From: Ascarosepion bandense
Lineage: Eukaryota; Mollusca; Cephalopoda; Sepiida; Sepiidae
Assembly: GCA_037127315.1 (NCBI GenBank)
Contig: JBBBDQ010000445.1
Span: forward strand, 1,178,501 to 1,242,500
Direction: 5' to 3'
Length of the DNA stretch: 64,000 nt
The position numbers and the translations under genes were made by a program. Below, in pieces: positions 42,276 to 53,519 of this stretch; position 1 is the first letter of the stretch; each line of letters begins with the position of its first letter. The notes below the pieces were generated by a model, which saw only the letters and a program-made list of their open reading frames with translations, had not been told where the DNA came from and ran no database searches.

Positions 42276-42879
42276 ACTGACAGTCAGAAGTCAGCTTTTG
42301 TTTCAACCTCAACACTGTTTCAACTATTCTTATGGTATCTAACTTCACAGTTTTCAATATATGACCTCCTTCAAATGTGTCATTGAACTGAAAGGAGCCA
42401 CATGACCTCTGAAAAAAAAAAAATTTCTCTATACAATATAAGTAATAAAAAAAAACAACTGGGTTTGAGAACTTCTTTTGATGCTACCAGGATGTATCTT
42501 TCTGGGTGGCAAGGTCATGTGGTTCTTTTCATCTAAAGGTTTTCTAGACATGAAAGAAATATTTTTTGCTTCCTTTGACTGGAGAAACTGGCAATCTTTG
42601 TGTCTTTGGAGGAAATTGTCTTTCCTTGAAAGTAAATAAAGTCAGTCATAGATCACTAGACTCTTAGATTATCTAATAATTCTCTTTATTGTGTATGTGC
42701 ATATATATATATATGCACACACTAATTAAAGAATTTCAGCATTACTTTCTGAAAAAAAAAATTCTGCTTAATGTCTCAATAAATCTTTGTTGAAATTGTA
42801 GTTGAGTGAATCTAATATGAGGGAGATGCTGAGAAGTTATCAGGTCAACCAACTTCTCAGTATCTGCCCAAATGATTCC
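42276..42879. other. Unrecognised sequence
   Basis: Short (TA)n at about 42700. No gene or repeat recognised. Confidence 0.4.
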
Positions 42880-43185
42880 ATCAGTCAAGTGCCATATGTG
42901 ATACATGCTTGGGTGATCATGTCGTGAAAGCGACATGACTGACTGGGCAAAAGATATTCTTGCAGTAGGTTGCCAATACTTTCTGCAGTAGACTGGTTGC
43001 CAATCAAGGTGATAGAACCCAATCTGTCCTCTTATTTAACAATAGCTGGAAGGAAGTCATGGATTAATACCTTTCCCAAGGGTATTTGCGCGTAAGTGAA
43101 TACAAAGAATTCAACTGGAATTCAAACTTGACACCCCGATTTCTCATTCTGAGTCAATATCCACTGCTCCACAACGCACATCCTC
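42880..43185 (-). mobile_element. tRNA-Ceph SINE copy
   Basis: Minus-strand copy with the palindrome 'gtcgtgaaagcgacatg', a complete linker and the tRNA-like unit to 'ccacaacgcaca'. Confidence 0.85.
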
Positions 43186-43279
43186 AATGTCTAATGTAAG
43201 TGTTTGAATTTATGACCAAGTCTATATTCTAATATCAGATGGGTCTGTGACTGAGTTTACATGCAAAAATCAGATGGTT

Positions 43280-43545
43280 TTAGGATTGAGTTCATCGTGC
43301 AGTAAATATCAGCTCGAAACAAGAAATCAAAGAGCCAAGTTAAATTCAATGCATTCACTTGCCCCTCCAGCTATGAGTCAAATAATAGGACAGATTGGGT
43401 TCTATATCCTTGGCTGGCAACTAGTCTACTGCAGAAAGCAATGCCAACCTACTGCGGGATAATCTTCTGCCCAGTCAGTCATGTCTCTTTCGAGACATGA
43501 TCGCCCAAGCGTGTATCACGTATGGCACTTAACTAACTATATTAG
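43280..43545 (+). mobile_element. tRNA-Ceph SINE, deleted linker
   Basis: Plus-strand copy facing the previous one across about 95 bp. The tRNA-like unit is decayed, the linker has lost the 'aaataccc...ggtattaatcc' part, and the Ceph-like block is excellent ('ctttcgagacatgatcgcc'). Confidence 0.8.
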
Positions 43546-43904
43546 ACATTAAACAATCCAGCAAGAATTACTAACTGATGAAAATTAATCAAACAACCAA
43601 ACAAAGTAAAACTTCATGAAATATAATTTCAATTACTGTACTAAATATCATCTGGGCATTTTAACTTTGTCTTTCTAAAGTTGTTGAAGCAAAAGATCCC
43701 TGTATCCTTTTATTTTTCTGTACAATCTTAGAAACAACTTTTGATGTTTTCTAAGTATTTTCATTGCATGGGCAATTAGTGAAATATTATGCATCATTTG
43801 CAATGTTTGGAAATTCTCAGAAGTAAAAGAAATTATTTCCACTTGAATTTTCAGAAAGTATCATCAATCGTAGGGCGGGTCTTTAATTGTAAAAAAAAAA
43901 AACA

Positions 43905-44185
43905 TATGGTTTGAACATGCAAGCAATAGCAAGATTTTAAAGAAAATGGAAACAAAAAAAAGGAAACTCCTACTTAACATGAATAAAAGACAGTTGAAAT
44001 TTCTAGGACCAACAAATGAAGAAGGGCTTAGAAAATCTGACACTCTGAGTGCAAGAAAGACAGGAAAACCACACTTAGTGATCGCAAGTAAATGGATAGC
44101 AGATCTAGGTTTGGAAGAAATAATGAAAAGACAGTTTATTAAAAGCTACAATGGATGGGAAGTTGTGGAGAGCCATAAGTAGCCT
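43905..44185 (+). pseudogene. RTE-like LINE fragment
   Basis: The plus strand encodes METKKRKLLLNMNKRQLKFL followed by a shortened MRKEGL-like region and, before a stop at about 44180, ..SYNGWEVVESHK. It is diverged from the main family. Confidence 0.6.
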
Positions 44186-44246
44186 GTCAGAATTTTCATC
44201 TAGGATATATGGCCTAGTAGAATAAAAGCATTGGTGAAGTAAATCT

Positions 44247-44450
44247 GGATGTGCGTTGTGGTGCAGTGGATATCGCCTTGGAATGACAAATCGGGGAGCT
44301 AAGTTCGAATTCCAGTTGAATCTTTGCATTCACTTCCGCACAAATACCCTTGCGAAAGGTATTAATCCGTCTCTTCCCTCCAGTTATGGGTTAAATAATA
44401 GGACAGACTGGGTTCTATAGTCTTGGCTGGCAACCAGTCTACTGCAGAAT
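44247..44450 (+). mobile_element. tRNA-Ceph SINE, 3'-truncated
   Basis: Very well preserved tRNA-like unit ('gcgttgtggtgcagtggat', 'aagttcgaattcc') and linker, ending inside the Ceph-like block at 'gtctactgcagaatg', where an inverted 5S-like piece is fused. Confidence 0.85.
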
Positions 44451-44515
44451 GCTTACAGCACCTGATATTCCCATGGGAGAACCAGTTTTTGAACACAATA
44501 CAACCATAAGCATAC
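44451..44515 (-). mobile_element. 5S-like SINE fragment, inverted
   Basis: 'gcttacagcacctgatattccc' then, after loss of the central 5S region, 'ccagtttttgaac' and 'caaccataagc'. It is the opposite orientation to the SINE it is joined to. Confidence 0.7.
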
Positions 44516-44547
44516 TCTAGATAAGTAGAACTGAAATCACAAGATGA

Positions 44548-45135
44548 AATTAACTGCTCCTGCTATCCGCCTAGGGGTCCTTGACAAAATCCAATGGGGA
44601 ATCTGTAATGTGGTCAATTCCGACTTGGCAGCTCGGATACAGTCACTTTCTTACTGACGCAATGTGACTTCCCTGTGTCTCTTCTACAAATACTTTCATG
44701 GTTTCTGCTTGGGTGAATTTAGCTCAATGGTTCTCCCACCATACATGAATTTGCTCGAGGCACATGATTAGCAGCTAGGTCCCACCTTTTTACTGTGAAA
44801 ACAATAAATTGTAAACGCAAATTCTACTCCAGCAGTTTTTTCTTGCACTTCCCTCCTGTAAAATTCCCTTCTGTTTACTTGCTTTCCTGGACAACTACAA
44901 TCTTCAAGAATTCAAATGTAAAGTTAATAGTCATCTTACTAACTTTCATTTTCTCTCTCTCATGCTTCTTTCTTTGTCCATTCCACTCTCATCAGTATTC
45001 TCATCCTTCTCCTACTCTCTTCCTAACACCCCCTGTAACCTGTCACTCTTTCTCATAACTTACCTCTTATATAACCCCCTGCTCAACAGTGGCAGTAAAA
45101 TGCCTTGCTTGGGGCAAAACGATTATAAAAAATAT
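44548..45135 (+). pseudogene. Jockey/CR1-like LINE 3' end
   Basis: The plus strand shows APAIRLGVLDKIQWGICNVV-like, then YKYFHGFCLGEF..M-like, SSSFFLHFP, and the full 3' tail ('gtggcagtaaaatgccttgc') with A-rich end. Several frameshifts. Confidence 0.8.
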
Positions 45136-45225
45136 GTGAAGTCAAAACCGGTTGAATTTTGGTCTTAGTTTTTTTAGAATGTTTCATTATTATACAGTGA
45201 TTTATTTAAACCAGAATTCTAATCT

Positions 45226-45575
45226 TGATTGTTATATTCTTGTCCAATCACTGGAGTTAAGCAATGTTGTGTCTGGTCAGTACCTAGGTACTTAAGAATA
45301 TCAGCTTGGATGTGTGGATGGTGTAATTGATAACAACTTGAAATTGGAAATCAGAGTGCAGACTTCCAATTCTAGTTCTGTTCATTATATTCACTTATGT
45401 TGAAATAGCCTTAGGAAAGATATAAACCCACCTCTTCTCCTCCTAGCTGTGGGTTAAATAATATGACCTGTATCAGTCAAATCATTATTATCTCCAAAAA
45501 TTTCTTACAATTCCAAAATATTTTCAGTCTTTAAATAACCAGTAACAGGTTGATAATCCATTCTTGATTATTATA
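45226..45575 (+). mobile_element. 5S-tRNA SINE, short-tail subfamily
   Basis: 5S-like unit with a deletion of the box C distal part, decayed tRNA-like unit ('ggtgtaattgataacaac'), linker to 'gtgggttaaataatatgacc', then the body with 'ccaaaatattttcagtcttt' and 'ataaccagtaacaggttgat' tail. No Ceph-like block. Confidence 0.7.
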
Positions 45576-45689
45576 ATCACATTTCAGTGGTTGTACTCTT
45601 TGACCTTCTGTTAAAGTTGGTAACTTTTAAGGAATTTCAATGTGAAGCCTTTTAATCAGTTGATGATGGGAGAATGTCTTCCACTGTAT

Positions 45690-46190
45690 GAGGTCCTGGT
45701 TATGATGGTAAAATGCATCCAGCAGCAAGGCCTCTGACTGAGAGGCTGTGAGAAGCATGGAACCACCTCTTAATTGCTGCTGTTCCCAGGTTCACCCTAA
45801 CCGGGAGTGGCAGCACCTATTAGGGTCCCAACTATGGGCAAATTGTTAACCCTCAAACTGGGGTCAAAACACTATGAAAGTATAAAAATACATTTTTATA
45901 AAAATATGTACATAAAAATAGACTTTTATAGAAAAATATACATTTCTGAAGAGAAAATATTACCAACAATACATTTTTGAAGAAAAAAATTCTCAGCAAA
46001 ACATTTTTTTATTACAAAAGTAGAGGATATTATCAGTTTTCTAAAATAAATAAAAATACATTTTCATTAAAATCTGACTAAATCAACTTTCTCATTATAA
46101 CCAAGCATTAAAAAATACCTTAAACCCCCACCTTTTTGACATTAAATAACCCACAGAGGTGTTGATATGCCATTAAACAAAATATTAACA
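45690..46190 (+). repeat. Unclassified repeat B, copy 4
   Basis: Complete plus-strand copy from 'gaggtcctggttatgatgg' to 'gatatgccattaaacaaa', including the 'ataacccacagaggtgttga' tail. Confidence 0.85.
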
Positions 46191-46289
46191 AATACAAAAC
46201 TCCCCTTTACAAGAAGACGTGACGAGGATAAAGTAACTAGAAACAATTAATTAATCCCAAGATTTTATTTATGATAATGATGTATAGGA

Positions 46290-46510
46290 TAAAGTTATAT
46301 TTGTCTATGCTTCTGAGATGAGCTAGTATTTACATTATTTACACTGTTGTTCTCATCGTTATTTCCATGTTTACGTTGTACACTCCAAGCTTCTGTAGGT
46401 GCAAGGAATTTTGAACTGAATCCTTTATTTCGATTAATAATGGGTTATATCATTCTCATTCCATGTGCGATGCCACTTCCAGATGCCATTTGCTTATTTC
46501 CCTTTAACTC
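46290..46510 (-). mobile_element. Penelope-like repeat fragment
   Basis: Matches one arm of the palindrome at 32.2-32.5 kb and the piece at 28.5 kb: 'gtctatgcttctgagatga', 'tgttctcatc', 'gaattttgaactgaatcc'. The hammerhead-like core is degraded beyond recognition. Confidence 0.45.
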
Positions 46511-46717
46511 AACTTTCTGAGTTATTTATTCACCACTGCTGTAGCCAGGTATTGAACTCACATTTTAGGTTAAGTCACTGGAACTAACCAACACTGATAT
46601 CCACTCTGAATTTTTGGGGCTTATAGACCTAACATCTCAATAACCATTATTTACCAGATCATATTGAGATCTTTGACACTAATGATTTTTCTCTCAAAAC
46701 TTACATATTTGAAAAAC

Positions 46718-46755
<38 letters not shown>

Positions 46756-47227
46756 AAGTTCTACAATACAATTGTGTTGAACATTTTTTTAATACAAATG
46801 TGCACCAGTCTAATTTTATTATGAACCAAAAACTAAGTAATTAAACACACAGACACACATATATATATATATAAGTCAAAAAAGGCCTGTAGAAATAAAA
46901 ATATTTTTGATACAATCTGATGAATTTTTTAAGGATTGTAAAAAACTTTTATAGTAAATCCTAAGACCAAATTATTGCCTATTTAGAACAGAAAATGTGC
47001 CAGACTTAAAAAGATTTTTAAGTGAAAAGAAAAAAATTTTTTTTACTATATACAGGGTGTGATGGGTATGTTGGCATTTTATAATCTCAATTTTGTACAT
47101 GCATGTTGTTTATTTTTAATTTTGTCGACTGCAGAGTATAGTAGGGTCAGTTAGGCACTGTCTGTGAGCTAAAAAAACAGCATCAATTTTTCTACCAGAA
47201 ATTTGGAATCGACATTTTTTTTTTTTT
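46511..47227. other. Unique DNA with (TA)n tracts
   Basis: (TA)n at about 46723-46750 and 46859-46872. No gene recognised. Confidence 0.45.
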
Positions 47228-48950
47228 TTTATAAGCGTTTCACCCCGAGCAAGGCATGTCACTGCCACTACTGCGCAGGGGGCTACATAGAGTGGAGGAA
47301 GGATGGTTAAATATAGGAAATGTCAGAGGGTGGGTGATAGGCGGGTAAGGATACCGAGAATGAGGGTTGGGTAGATGAGAGTGTTGTGAGAATAGTTGGG
47401 AGTTAGTGTGATAGGAGGTGTCTATTGAACCCTACATTTAAACACCTGGAGATTGTAACTGTCGGGAAAGCAGACTTGTGGAAGGGAGTTCCACAGGCGG
47501 GAAGCGCGAGAAAAGAAGCTGTTGAAGTAGAAATTACAGTTACATCTTATCAGTTTAACTGTAAAAAGGTGGGACATAGTTGCTAATCTAGTATCTCATG
47601 TAAATTCGTGCTTAGGCGGCACCAGTGCTCTAAGTTCATCGGAGCAGAAGCCATGAAAGTACTCGTAGAAGAGGCACAGGAAAGCCACATCATGCTGGTG
47701 AGAGAGTGGTTGCAGCCGGTCTGCCAAGTCAGTATCAACCACGTTACAGATCCTCCTTTGTATTTTGTCAAGAAGCCCAAGGAGAGCAGCAAGGACACCC
47801 GACCAGATATGGCAGCAATATTCAATACACAGGCGGATGGTAGATTTGTATATGTGCAGAATAGATTCAGGTGGGAAAAACTTCTGGGTCCTGCACAGAG
47901 AGCCGACTTTCATAGCGGCAGATTTGGCAATGGATTCGATATAGTCATTCCATTTGAGGTCTGCCAAAAGTGTAAGGCCAAGGAGGCATAGTGTTTTACT
48001 CTCTGGGAGGCAAGCCTGTTCCATGCTAATGAGAGGTAGATGTGATTGCCTATGGTGGTTAGTTGATAACAACTTCATCTTAGAAGCATTGAAATTTACT
48101 AGCCATTTCCTACCCCAGGCCACTACGGATTGGAGGTCCTTTTCAAGCTCGGCAGCAAAGTTCGCTTTGTCACCCACACCGGGTTTTTGATTGAGGCGAG
48201 TGTAGATTGTGGTGTCATCGGCGTACATGCCTACTTGGGATCTAATGGCGTCAGGGAGATCATTAATGTTCATCAGATAGAGCGTGGGACCTAGGAATAG
48301 AGCCTTGAGGGACGCCCACATTTGTATGGTAGTTTTGGGAGGCATGCTCATTTAATACTATCTTCATTGTGCGGTTAAAGAGGAATGACTGGATGAGGTC
48401 AAACAGATGTCCAGTTATACCGTAGTTCCACACTTTGCATAAGAGGCCAGCATGCCAGACACTGTCGAACACTTTGGAGATATCCAAGGCAATGGTTCGG
48501 GCTTCGCCATTCTTGTCAAGAGCCCAGTATATGTACTCGGTAATGGTCGTTAGCATATCAGCAGTAGACCTGGTGAAGCGAAACCCGTACTGTTTGTCAG
48601 AGAGAAGCCTGTGGGCCGTGAGATGCTGAATCACCTCGGCTTTGATAATGGTTTTGAAAACTTTGCCGAAGATCGGAAGGAGGTTGATAGGGCGGAAATT
48701 AGCGGGGTCCGAGGGTTTGCCAGTATTCTTAAATATAGGAACTACACAGGAGGACTTCCAACAGGTAGGAAAACAGGAAGCAGATAGGCAGAGGTTATAG
48801 AGTTTAGAGAGGACAGAGGAGAGTTCTGGGGCACATTTCTTCAGTACTATGATTGGGATTCCGTCCCCGCTGCTTGCTTTGTGTCTGTCAAGTTGTGCAA
48901 TTATCTTGGAGACCAGTGAGGGTGTAATGTGGACATGCTGTGCAGTTTAG
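47228..48950 (-). pseudogene. Jockey/CR1-like LINE reverse transcriptase remnant
   Basis: Longest LINE copy. Minus-strand reading: GDGIPIIVLKKCAPEL, W..S.VVPIFKNTGKPSDP, NFRPINLLPIFGKVFKTII, QYGFRFTRSTADML, IALDISKVFDSVWHAGLL, GVPQGS, then a frame change at about 48340, LYLMNINDLP, the catalytic YADDTT (about 48225), LGLTLLADLKWNDYIES, IRLCIEYCCHIWS, RRICNVV and YEYFHGFCSDELRALVPP. A stop near 47596 precedes the LWNSLP-like end and the 3' tail, which abuts poly-A (T-run at 47214-47230). It acts by target-primed reverse transcription in intact relatives. The endonuclease and any first ORF are missing. Confidence 0.9.
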
Positions 48951-49319
48951 CATTCACACCAGAAACTCTAATACAGAAACATTTCAGGGTGTCTGAGTCT
49001 TAAGCTGAGGACAGTGTAGGGGATTCGGAAAGATTTTGAGAGAGTTTGATGGTGATTATGAAGGTGTTTGGTATGATCATTAGTGATGGTGATGTTATGC
49101 CTTCCTTCATCTTCCTACAGGGCCTCACTCAAGTGACTTGAAAAGATAGTGCTGCTCTTGGTCAAGTGAATAGAACTTGAATATAAATTGTGCAGTGTCA
49201 TTGAAATGCAATACAACATTAATAAAATTTCATTCAATTTCAGAACAGGTATAAATATATTTCATAATCAAACTAAAAAACAGAATCATGACATCACAAA
49301 ATGGCAGATATATTATACT
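48951..49319. other. Unrecognised sequence
   Basis: Sequence 5' of the LINE truncation point; no gene recognised. Confidence 0.4.
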
Positions 49320-49860
49320 AGCAAACCACATGAGAAACAATATGAATTGACAGTTGAAAATAAAGACAAAAATTCTCCAAGATTTGGATAATTTTTAATT
49401 AAGTTGGTTCTAAGCTTTCTACATTAAATCCAAAAAATCCACACTTGGTGGAATCACGTTTGGGTCTGGTCATAACACATTACATTGCATTTAAATATAT
49501 GGTTCTGTTATCATTTCGATCTCTCATGCTGTGTGACGTCTTAGAACCGCATTACAAATTTGTGAACTGCGTTTGCTATTTTTGGTAACTGTTGCCATTG
49601 CTTAGCGGAGTTTTGTGTTAGCACAAGACAAAATCGTTGCTGATGGTGGATGTTTTTGTGTTAACATCCTTGTAACTTCATGTGAGGCTTAGAACCAACT
49701 TAATAAAAAATTAACCAAATACTGGAGAATTTTTGTCTTTATTTTTCACTTGAAATTAAAGCCAAAATATGTTTAGAACGGCTCATGATTGAACATAATA
49801 GACATTCATTGTCTCTTATATTTAACAGTATATGTTTAGAAAAAAAAAATAAATATATAT
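49320..49860. repeat. Inverted pair of Penelope-like fragments
   Basis: 'agttgaaaataaagacaaaa' and 'aagttggttctaagc' at 49350-49412 face 'cttagaaccaacttaat' and 'ttttgtctttatttttcact' at 49688-49750, making arms of about 65 bp. The right arm continues into the block shared with 34.2 kb ('gaacataatagacattcat'). Confidence 0.6.
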
Positions 49861-49984
49861 ATATATATATTGTATATTTTAGCAGCAAAGTGGTATGGCT
49901 GATATGATAATGCAGTTCTTCAAGGGACATTTATGTTATAAATTCTATATATATGTGTATATATATATATAACAAAGTGGAAGA

Positions 49985-50045
49985 TATTTTTCTGTGATAC
50001 GTTTCGTCACTTGGGATTTCATCAGGCTAGATTTATGAAGTCTTA
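49985..50045 (-). ncRNA. Hammerhead-like relic
   Basis: Minus strand: CTGATGA (50025-50019) and GAAAC (50005-50001) with the right spacing, but the intervening 'aatcccaagtgac' no longer forms a good stem II and stem III is weak. A (TA)n tract adjoins it, as at the complete motif near 34.6 kb. Confidence 0.45.
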
Positions 50046-51335
50046 TGGGATGAAATGTGTAACACAATAACATTTTATGGATGAAGTCAGCCTTAGTTTT
50101 CCTTAACATGTCATCTGATCAAATAGTTATCTCTAATTTATTCTACTTTTCACTAGATGTATCATCTAAGTGTAAAAAAAAAAAAATTTAAAAATTACGA
50201 TGTCTTTGTTTGTTTCAGGCCACAACAAAATCATCCAAATTATTGCCAGTTAACAAAAACAAAAAAAATCTTCAGTTCATGTTAAACTAACAGATGAATG
50301 CAAAATCATTTTTTTATTGAGCAAATCAGACAATCATTTCTGTATCATTTCTTGATGATCAGATAACTTTGAAGAGACATGTTTAAAAAAACAAGTAAAC
50401 AGTATTCAGTAAACAGAGTAAATATTTTTTTTTTTTACATAATAGAATTCCTTTAATATCGAATTTTTTTATGTATTTTAAGAAATGGCACAAATTTTTC
50501 AATAGTTGTATGTGTGTGTGTGTGTGTGTGTGTAGGTGGTGCAGTTGGGTTATTGGTTATATAATAATCTGTATTTATAAACCTGAAAGGTGGGTGGGGT
50601 GGAATGTGGCTGAATAAGTTATAACACTTGCATTCCAACCATGAGATCAACTTTGAATTTCATCTTGGTCAATTTGTCATGGACTTGTAGATAATATTGG
50701 ATGGGTCTGATGATCCTACAATGCAGCACCATTGGGAAAGGCATGAAAATTGTACTCGAGTACTGACCCAAGTCTTGTGTTAAAAATTGGGTAAACAAAA
50801 CTGTTTAGAAAGTGTCAACTGTAGTGTTAGCACATAGTCACAAGTCATCGTAACTGAGATACAGGTCTTATTCAAAATGTTGATCACATCAGATTAAAAG
50901 CTCTCTCTAGAAAACAGTAATTAAGTTTTACTTAGGATTCTTGTAGAATAAATCACAGGTTGACTTTGTGGGTGTTGGACAGACGGAAATGTGCCTGAGC
51001 ATATGAGTGCCTACAATAGGGATTAGCTAGCTAATTTAGCAAATCAGTGCTCTTTGGAATCAGCAAACCCCCCCCCCACACACACACACACACATCAAAA
51101 AACAAAATATTTACCACTCATTTGCTATCTAGGTTGCAACCATATAGGTTTCATTGGGCAGCATGGGCAAACTATTTCTTAATGCGTATTCGTTCTTTCT
51201 GCCTACCAGTGATGGCAATCGGATATGAAAAGGTGAAAAAAAAAAAACTTGGTGCCTTTTCTATAAATACTATTACGGTAATTATTCTGAGGAGTTTTCT
51301 TCTTTGATAATTTCACTTTATAAATTAAACACAGT
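50046..51335. other. Unique DNA with (GT)n and (AC)n
   Basis: Microsatellites at about 50511-50533 and 51076-51093. No gene or known repeat recognised. Confidence 0.45.
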
Positions 51336-51790
51336 ACTAGGTTGGCATTTAGGTCTCATCATTTTGCTGTTGAAACTGCTAGATGTAACTAAGTTTTATA
51401 TTAACAAGTTTCTTGCACTATATGCTCATGGAAGTCTCTTCTGACTTCTTGCTTTCCACCCAACTTTGAACGCAATGGCAATTGTTTTATTAATTTGTGT
51501 TCTTTTATTACTCTCTCTCTCTTTAATTATGTTTTCTTCTCATTATAAGTCCTGTGCTAACAGTTTCTTTTCTCACTTGTGGAACTCTCTCCTTGCTTTC
51601 CACTCAAATTTGATCTTCAAAAATTTAAATGCATTGTCAGTCGTTATCCTCTGTTTTCTCCTGTTCTCTTTTGTTCTTCCTCAATATTAGTGTTTTTTCT
51701 CATATTCTCTCACACTTGGTAACCATTTGCATCTTAGTGACTTTATTGCCTTGCTGGGGAGAAATGATTAAAAGATATAGATTTATAGTT
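51336..51790 (+). mobile_element. Jockey/CR1-like LINE 3' ends, doubled
   Basis: The C-terminal block occurs twice ('actaggttggcatttaggtc'... and again from 'ctaacagtttcttttctcac' at 51556), each with a 'cttgctttccac' and 'aatgca(a/t)tg' block. Only the second reaches the tail ('tgccttgctggggagaaatg'). Confidence 0.65.
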
Positions 51791-51804
51791 ATTTTTTTTC
51801 TGAT

Positions 51805-52218
51805 TTTCCATTTTTCTGTTTCTTTTTATAAATACTTTCATGGCAATTGTTCTGATGAACTTTCCTCTATGGTACCTAGACTTTATGAATTTAAGTTCAG
51901 TACTAGATTGGTAGCAAGGTCTCATCATTTTACAATTGAAATGGCAAGGTGTAACAGTAAGTTTTATGCTAACAGTTTCTTCTATCACACTTTTCACTTG
52001 TGGAATTCTCTTCTGACTTCTTGCTTCCCTGTCAAATTTGATCTTCAAAAATTTAAATGCAATGTCAGTAGTTATCTTTTGTTTACTTAATTCTAGTTTT
52101 TATTTTTGTTCTCTCTCATTAATGTTTTTTTTTCTCATGTTCTTTCACACTCAATAAACTCTTGCATCTTTGTGGCTTTATTACCTTCCTTCAGGTGAAA
52201 TGATTGAAAATAAAATTA
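51805..52218 (+). pseudogene. Jockey/CR1-like LINE 3' end, variant subfamily
   Basis: The plus strand encodes SFYKYFHGNCSDELSSMV, TRLVARSHHFTIEMARCNSK, HLWNSLLTSCFP and FDLQKFKCNVSSYLL, then a stop and the 3' tail with 'ttcaggtgaaatgattg'. Open over about 100 codons, showing moderate age, but without RT domain. Confidence 0.8.
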
Positions 52219-52219
52219 A

Positions 52220-52295
52220 TTGCTGTATATTTTCATCTATAAGATGACCATGAAATCTCCAAAATCTCCATTAAAATTTAGAGGTTGTCTTATAC
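52220..52295 (+). mobile_element. Pogo-like terminal segment
   Basis: 'tgtatattttcatctataag' followed by 'atgacc' and, 50 bp on, the inverse 'ggttgtcttata'. This resembles the terminal and subterminal inverted repeats of pogo-like elements, here cut by a SINE at 52296. It could be the left end of the element whose transposase remnant lies at 55.4-57.0 kb. Confidence 0.4.
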
Positions 52296-53092
52296 TCATT
52301 CAATTAAGTGCCATACGTATTACATGCTTGGGCAATCATGTCTTGAAAGAGTCATCGTCATTCCGGCCTTGGCCGAGATAGAACTCACTTCACCCCTCCA
52401 GTATTCCCTGAGCATTTGGAACCTGGGGGCAGTTTATAGCGAAATTCAATCTTGTCAAATAGCTGAATACTTGATGCTTCGCCAGGGCTACTATATTTTT
52501 TTTTTTTTTTTTTTGTGATACCAACACTAGATGGGTTGCCTCCAGGCCCCATCATGTTATTTAACCCATAACTGGAGGGAAGCGACGGACTAATACCTTT
52601 CCTAAGGGTACCAGTGCTTATGTGAATGCAGGGTACTCACCTGGAAATCGAACTTGGCATACCGATTTCTCTTTCCAAGCCGACCTCCACTGCACCACAA
52701 TGCACATCCGTCACTGAACCCTTACAGCACCTGGTATTTCCAAGTGGTCACCCATCTAAGTACTGACCAGGCTCACGTTGCTTAACTTCGGTGATCGAAC
52801 GAGAACCAGTGTATTCAGCATGATATGCCATAAGAGACATTACTGACTGGGCAGAAGATTTTCCTGCAATAATTTGGCATTACTTTCTGCAGTAGACGGG
52901 TTATCAACGATGGCTATAGAACCTAATCTGATCTGCTATTTAGCCCATAGATGAAGAGTGAAGAAAGATTAATACCTTACCCAAGGGTATCTGCACACAA
53001 GTGAATGCAACAAATTCGACTGGAATTTGAACTCGGCTCTTCGATCTTTCGTTCTGAGCTGATATCCACTGCACCATAATGCACGCCTGCAA
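52296..53092 (-). mobile_element. Ceph-type SINE with nested 5S-tRNA SINE
   Basis: The outer minus-strand SINE is in two pieces: 52296-52353 (terminal block to 'gtcttgaaag') and about 52835-53092 ('agacattactgactgggc' through the tRNA-like unit). Between them lies an inner minus-strand SINE with a complete 5S-like unit (52723-52834), a tRNA-like unit (about 52635-52715), linker, and a different body at 52355-52548. Confidence 0.85.
52355..52834 (-). mobile_element. 5S-tRNA SINE with novel body (inner copy)
   Basis: Head units are standard. After the linker the body diverges from the Ceph type: minus strand shows 'gggcctggaggcaaccc', an A-run (complement of T at 52498-52514), 'tagccctggcgaagcatc', 'caggttccaaatgctcagg' and 'tctcggccaaggccgg'. 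Short flanking repeat AAGAG at both junctions (about 52350 and 52832) fits a target duplication. Confidence 0.7.
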
Positions 53093-53519
53093 AAATATGT
53101 CTTGTACTACAATTCTAAAAAAGAAACATTAAATTCTGATTGATGTTTGTTGGTAGGCTAACCTCGGCCTTAGTCTGATAACCAATGACGTACATGAAAA
53201 TATACACTTTATCAAATAAATTGAAAACAAAAAGTAATAAAACAATTTCACCCTTTATATATTAGTTGTATTGCTTCATAATAAGTTGCCTGTTGGAAGA
53301 ATAATTCCATATCAATTGAACCAACTTTTATCCGTGCCAGCTCGGCAGCAAAAATGTAGACATTGAGTTATGATTAAGTTCACAGCACCGTTTATCTTTT
53401 GCTAAAGTTCCAATATTCATCATGGTAGTGTTAATTGTGGCAGTAATAACATTTAAGATAGCATAATATTCATTTCTCATTAAAAATTTATTATAATTTT
53501 GGTGTTTTCATAATAACAC
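53093..53519. other. Unrecognised sequence
   Basis: No gene recognised; may be interior sequence of a pogo-like element. Confidence 0.35.

Noticed and set aside
47608..48190. Plus-strand frames of 78-127 codons
   Set aside because: Antisense to the Jockey/CR1-like RT remnant.
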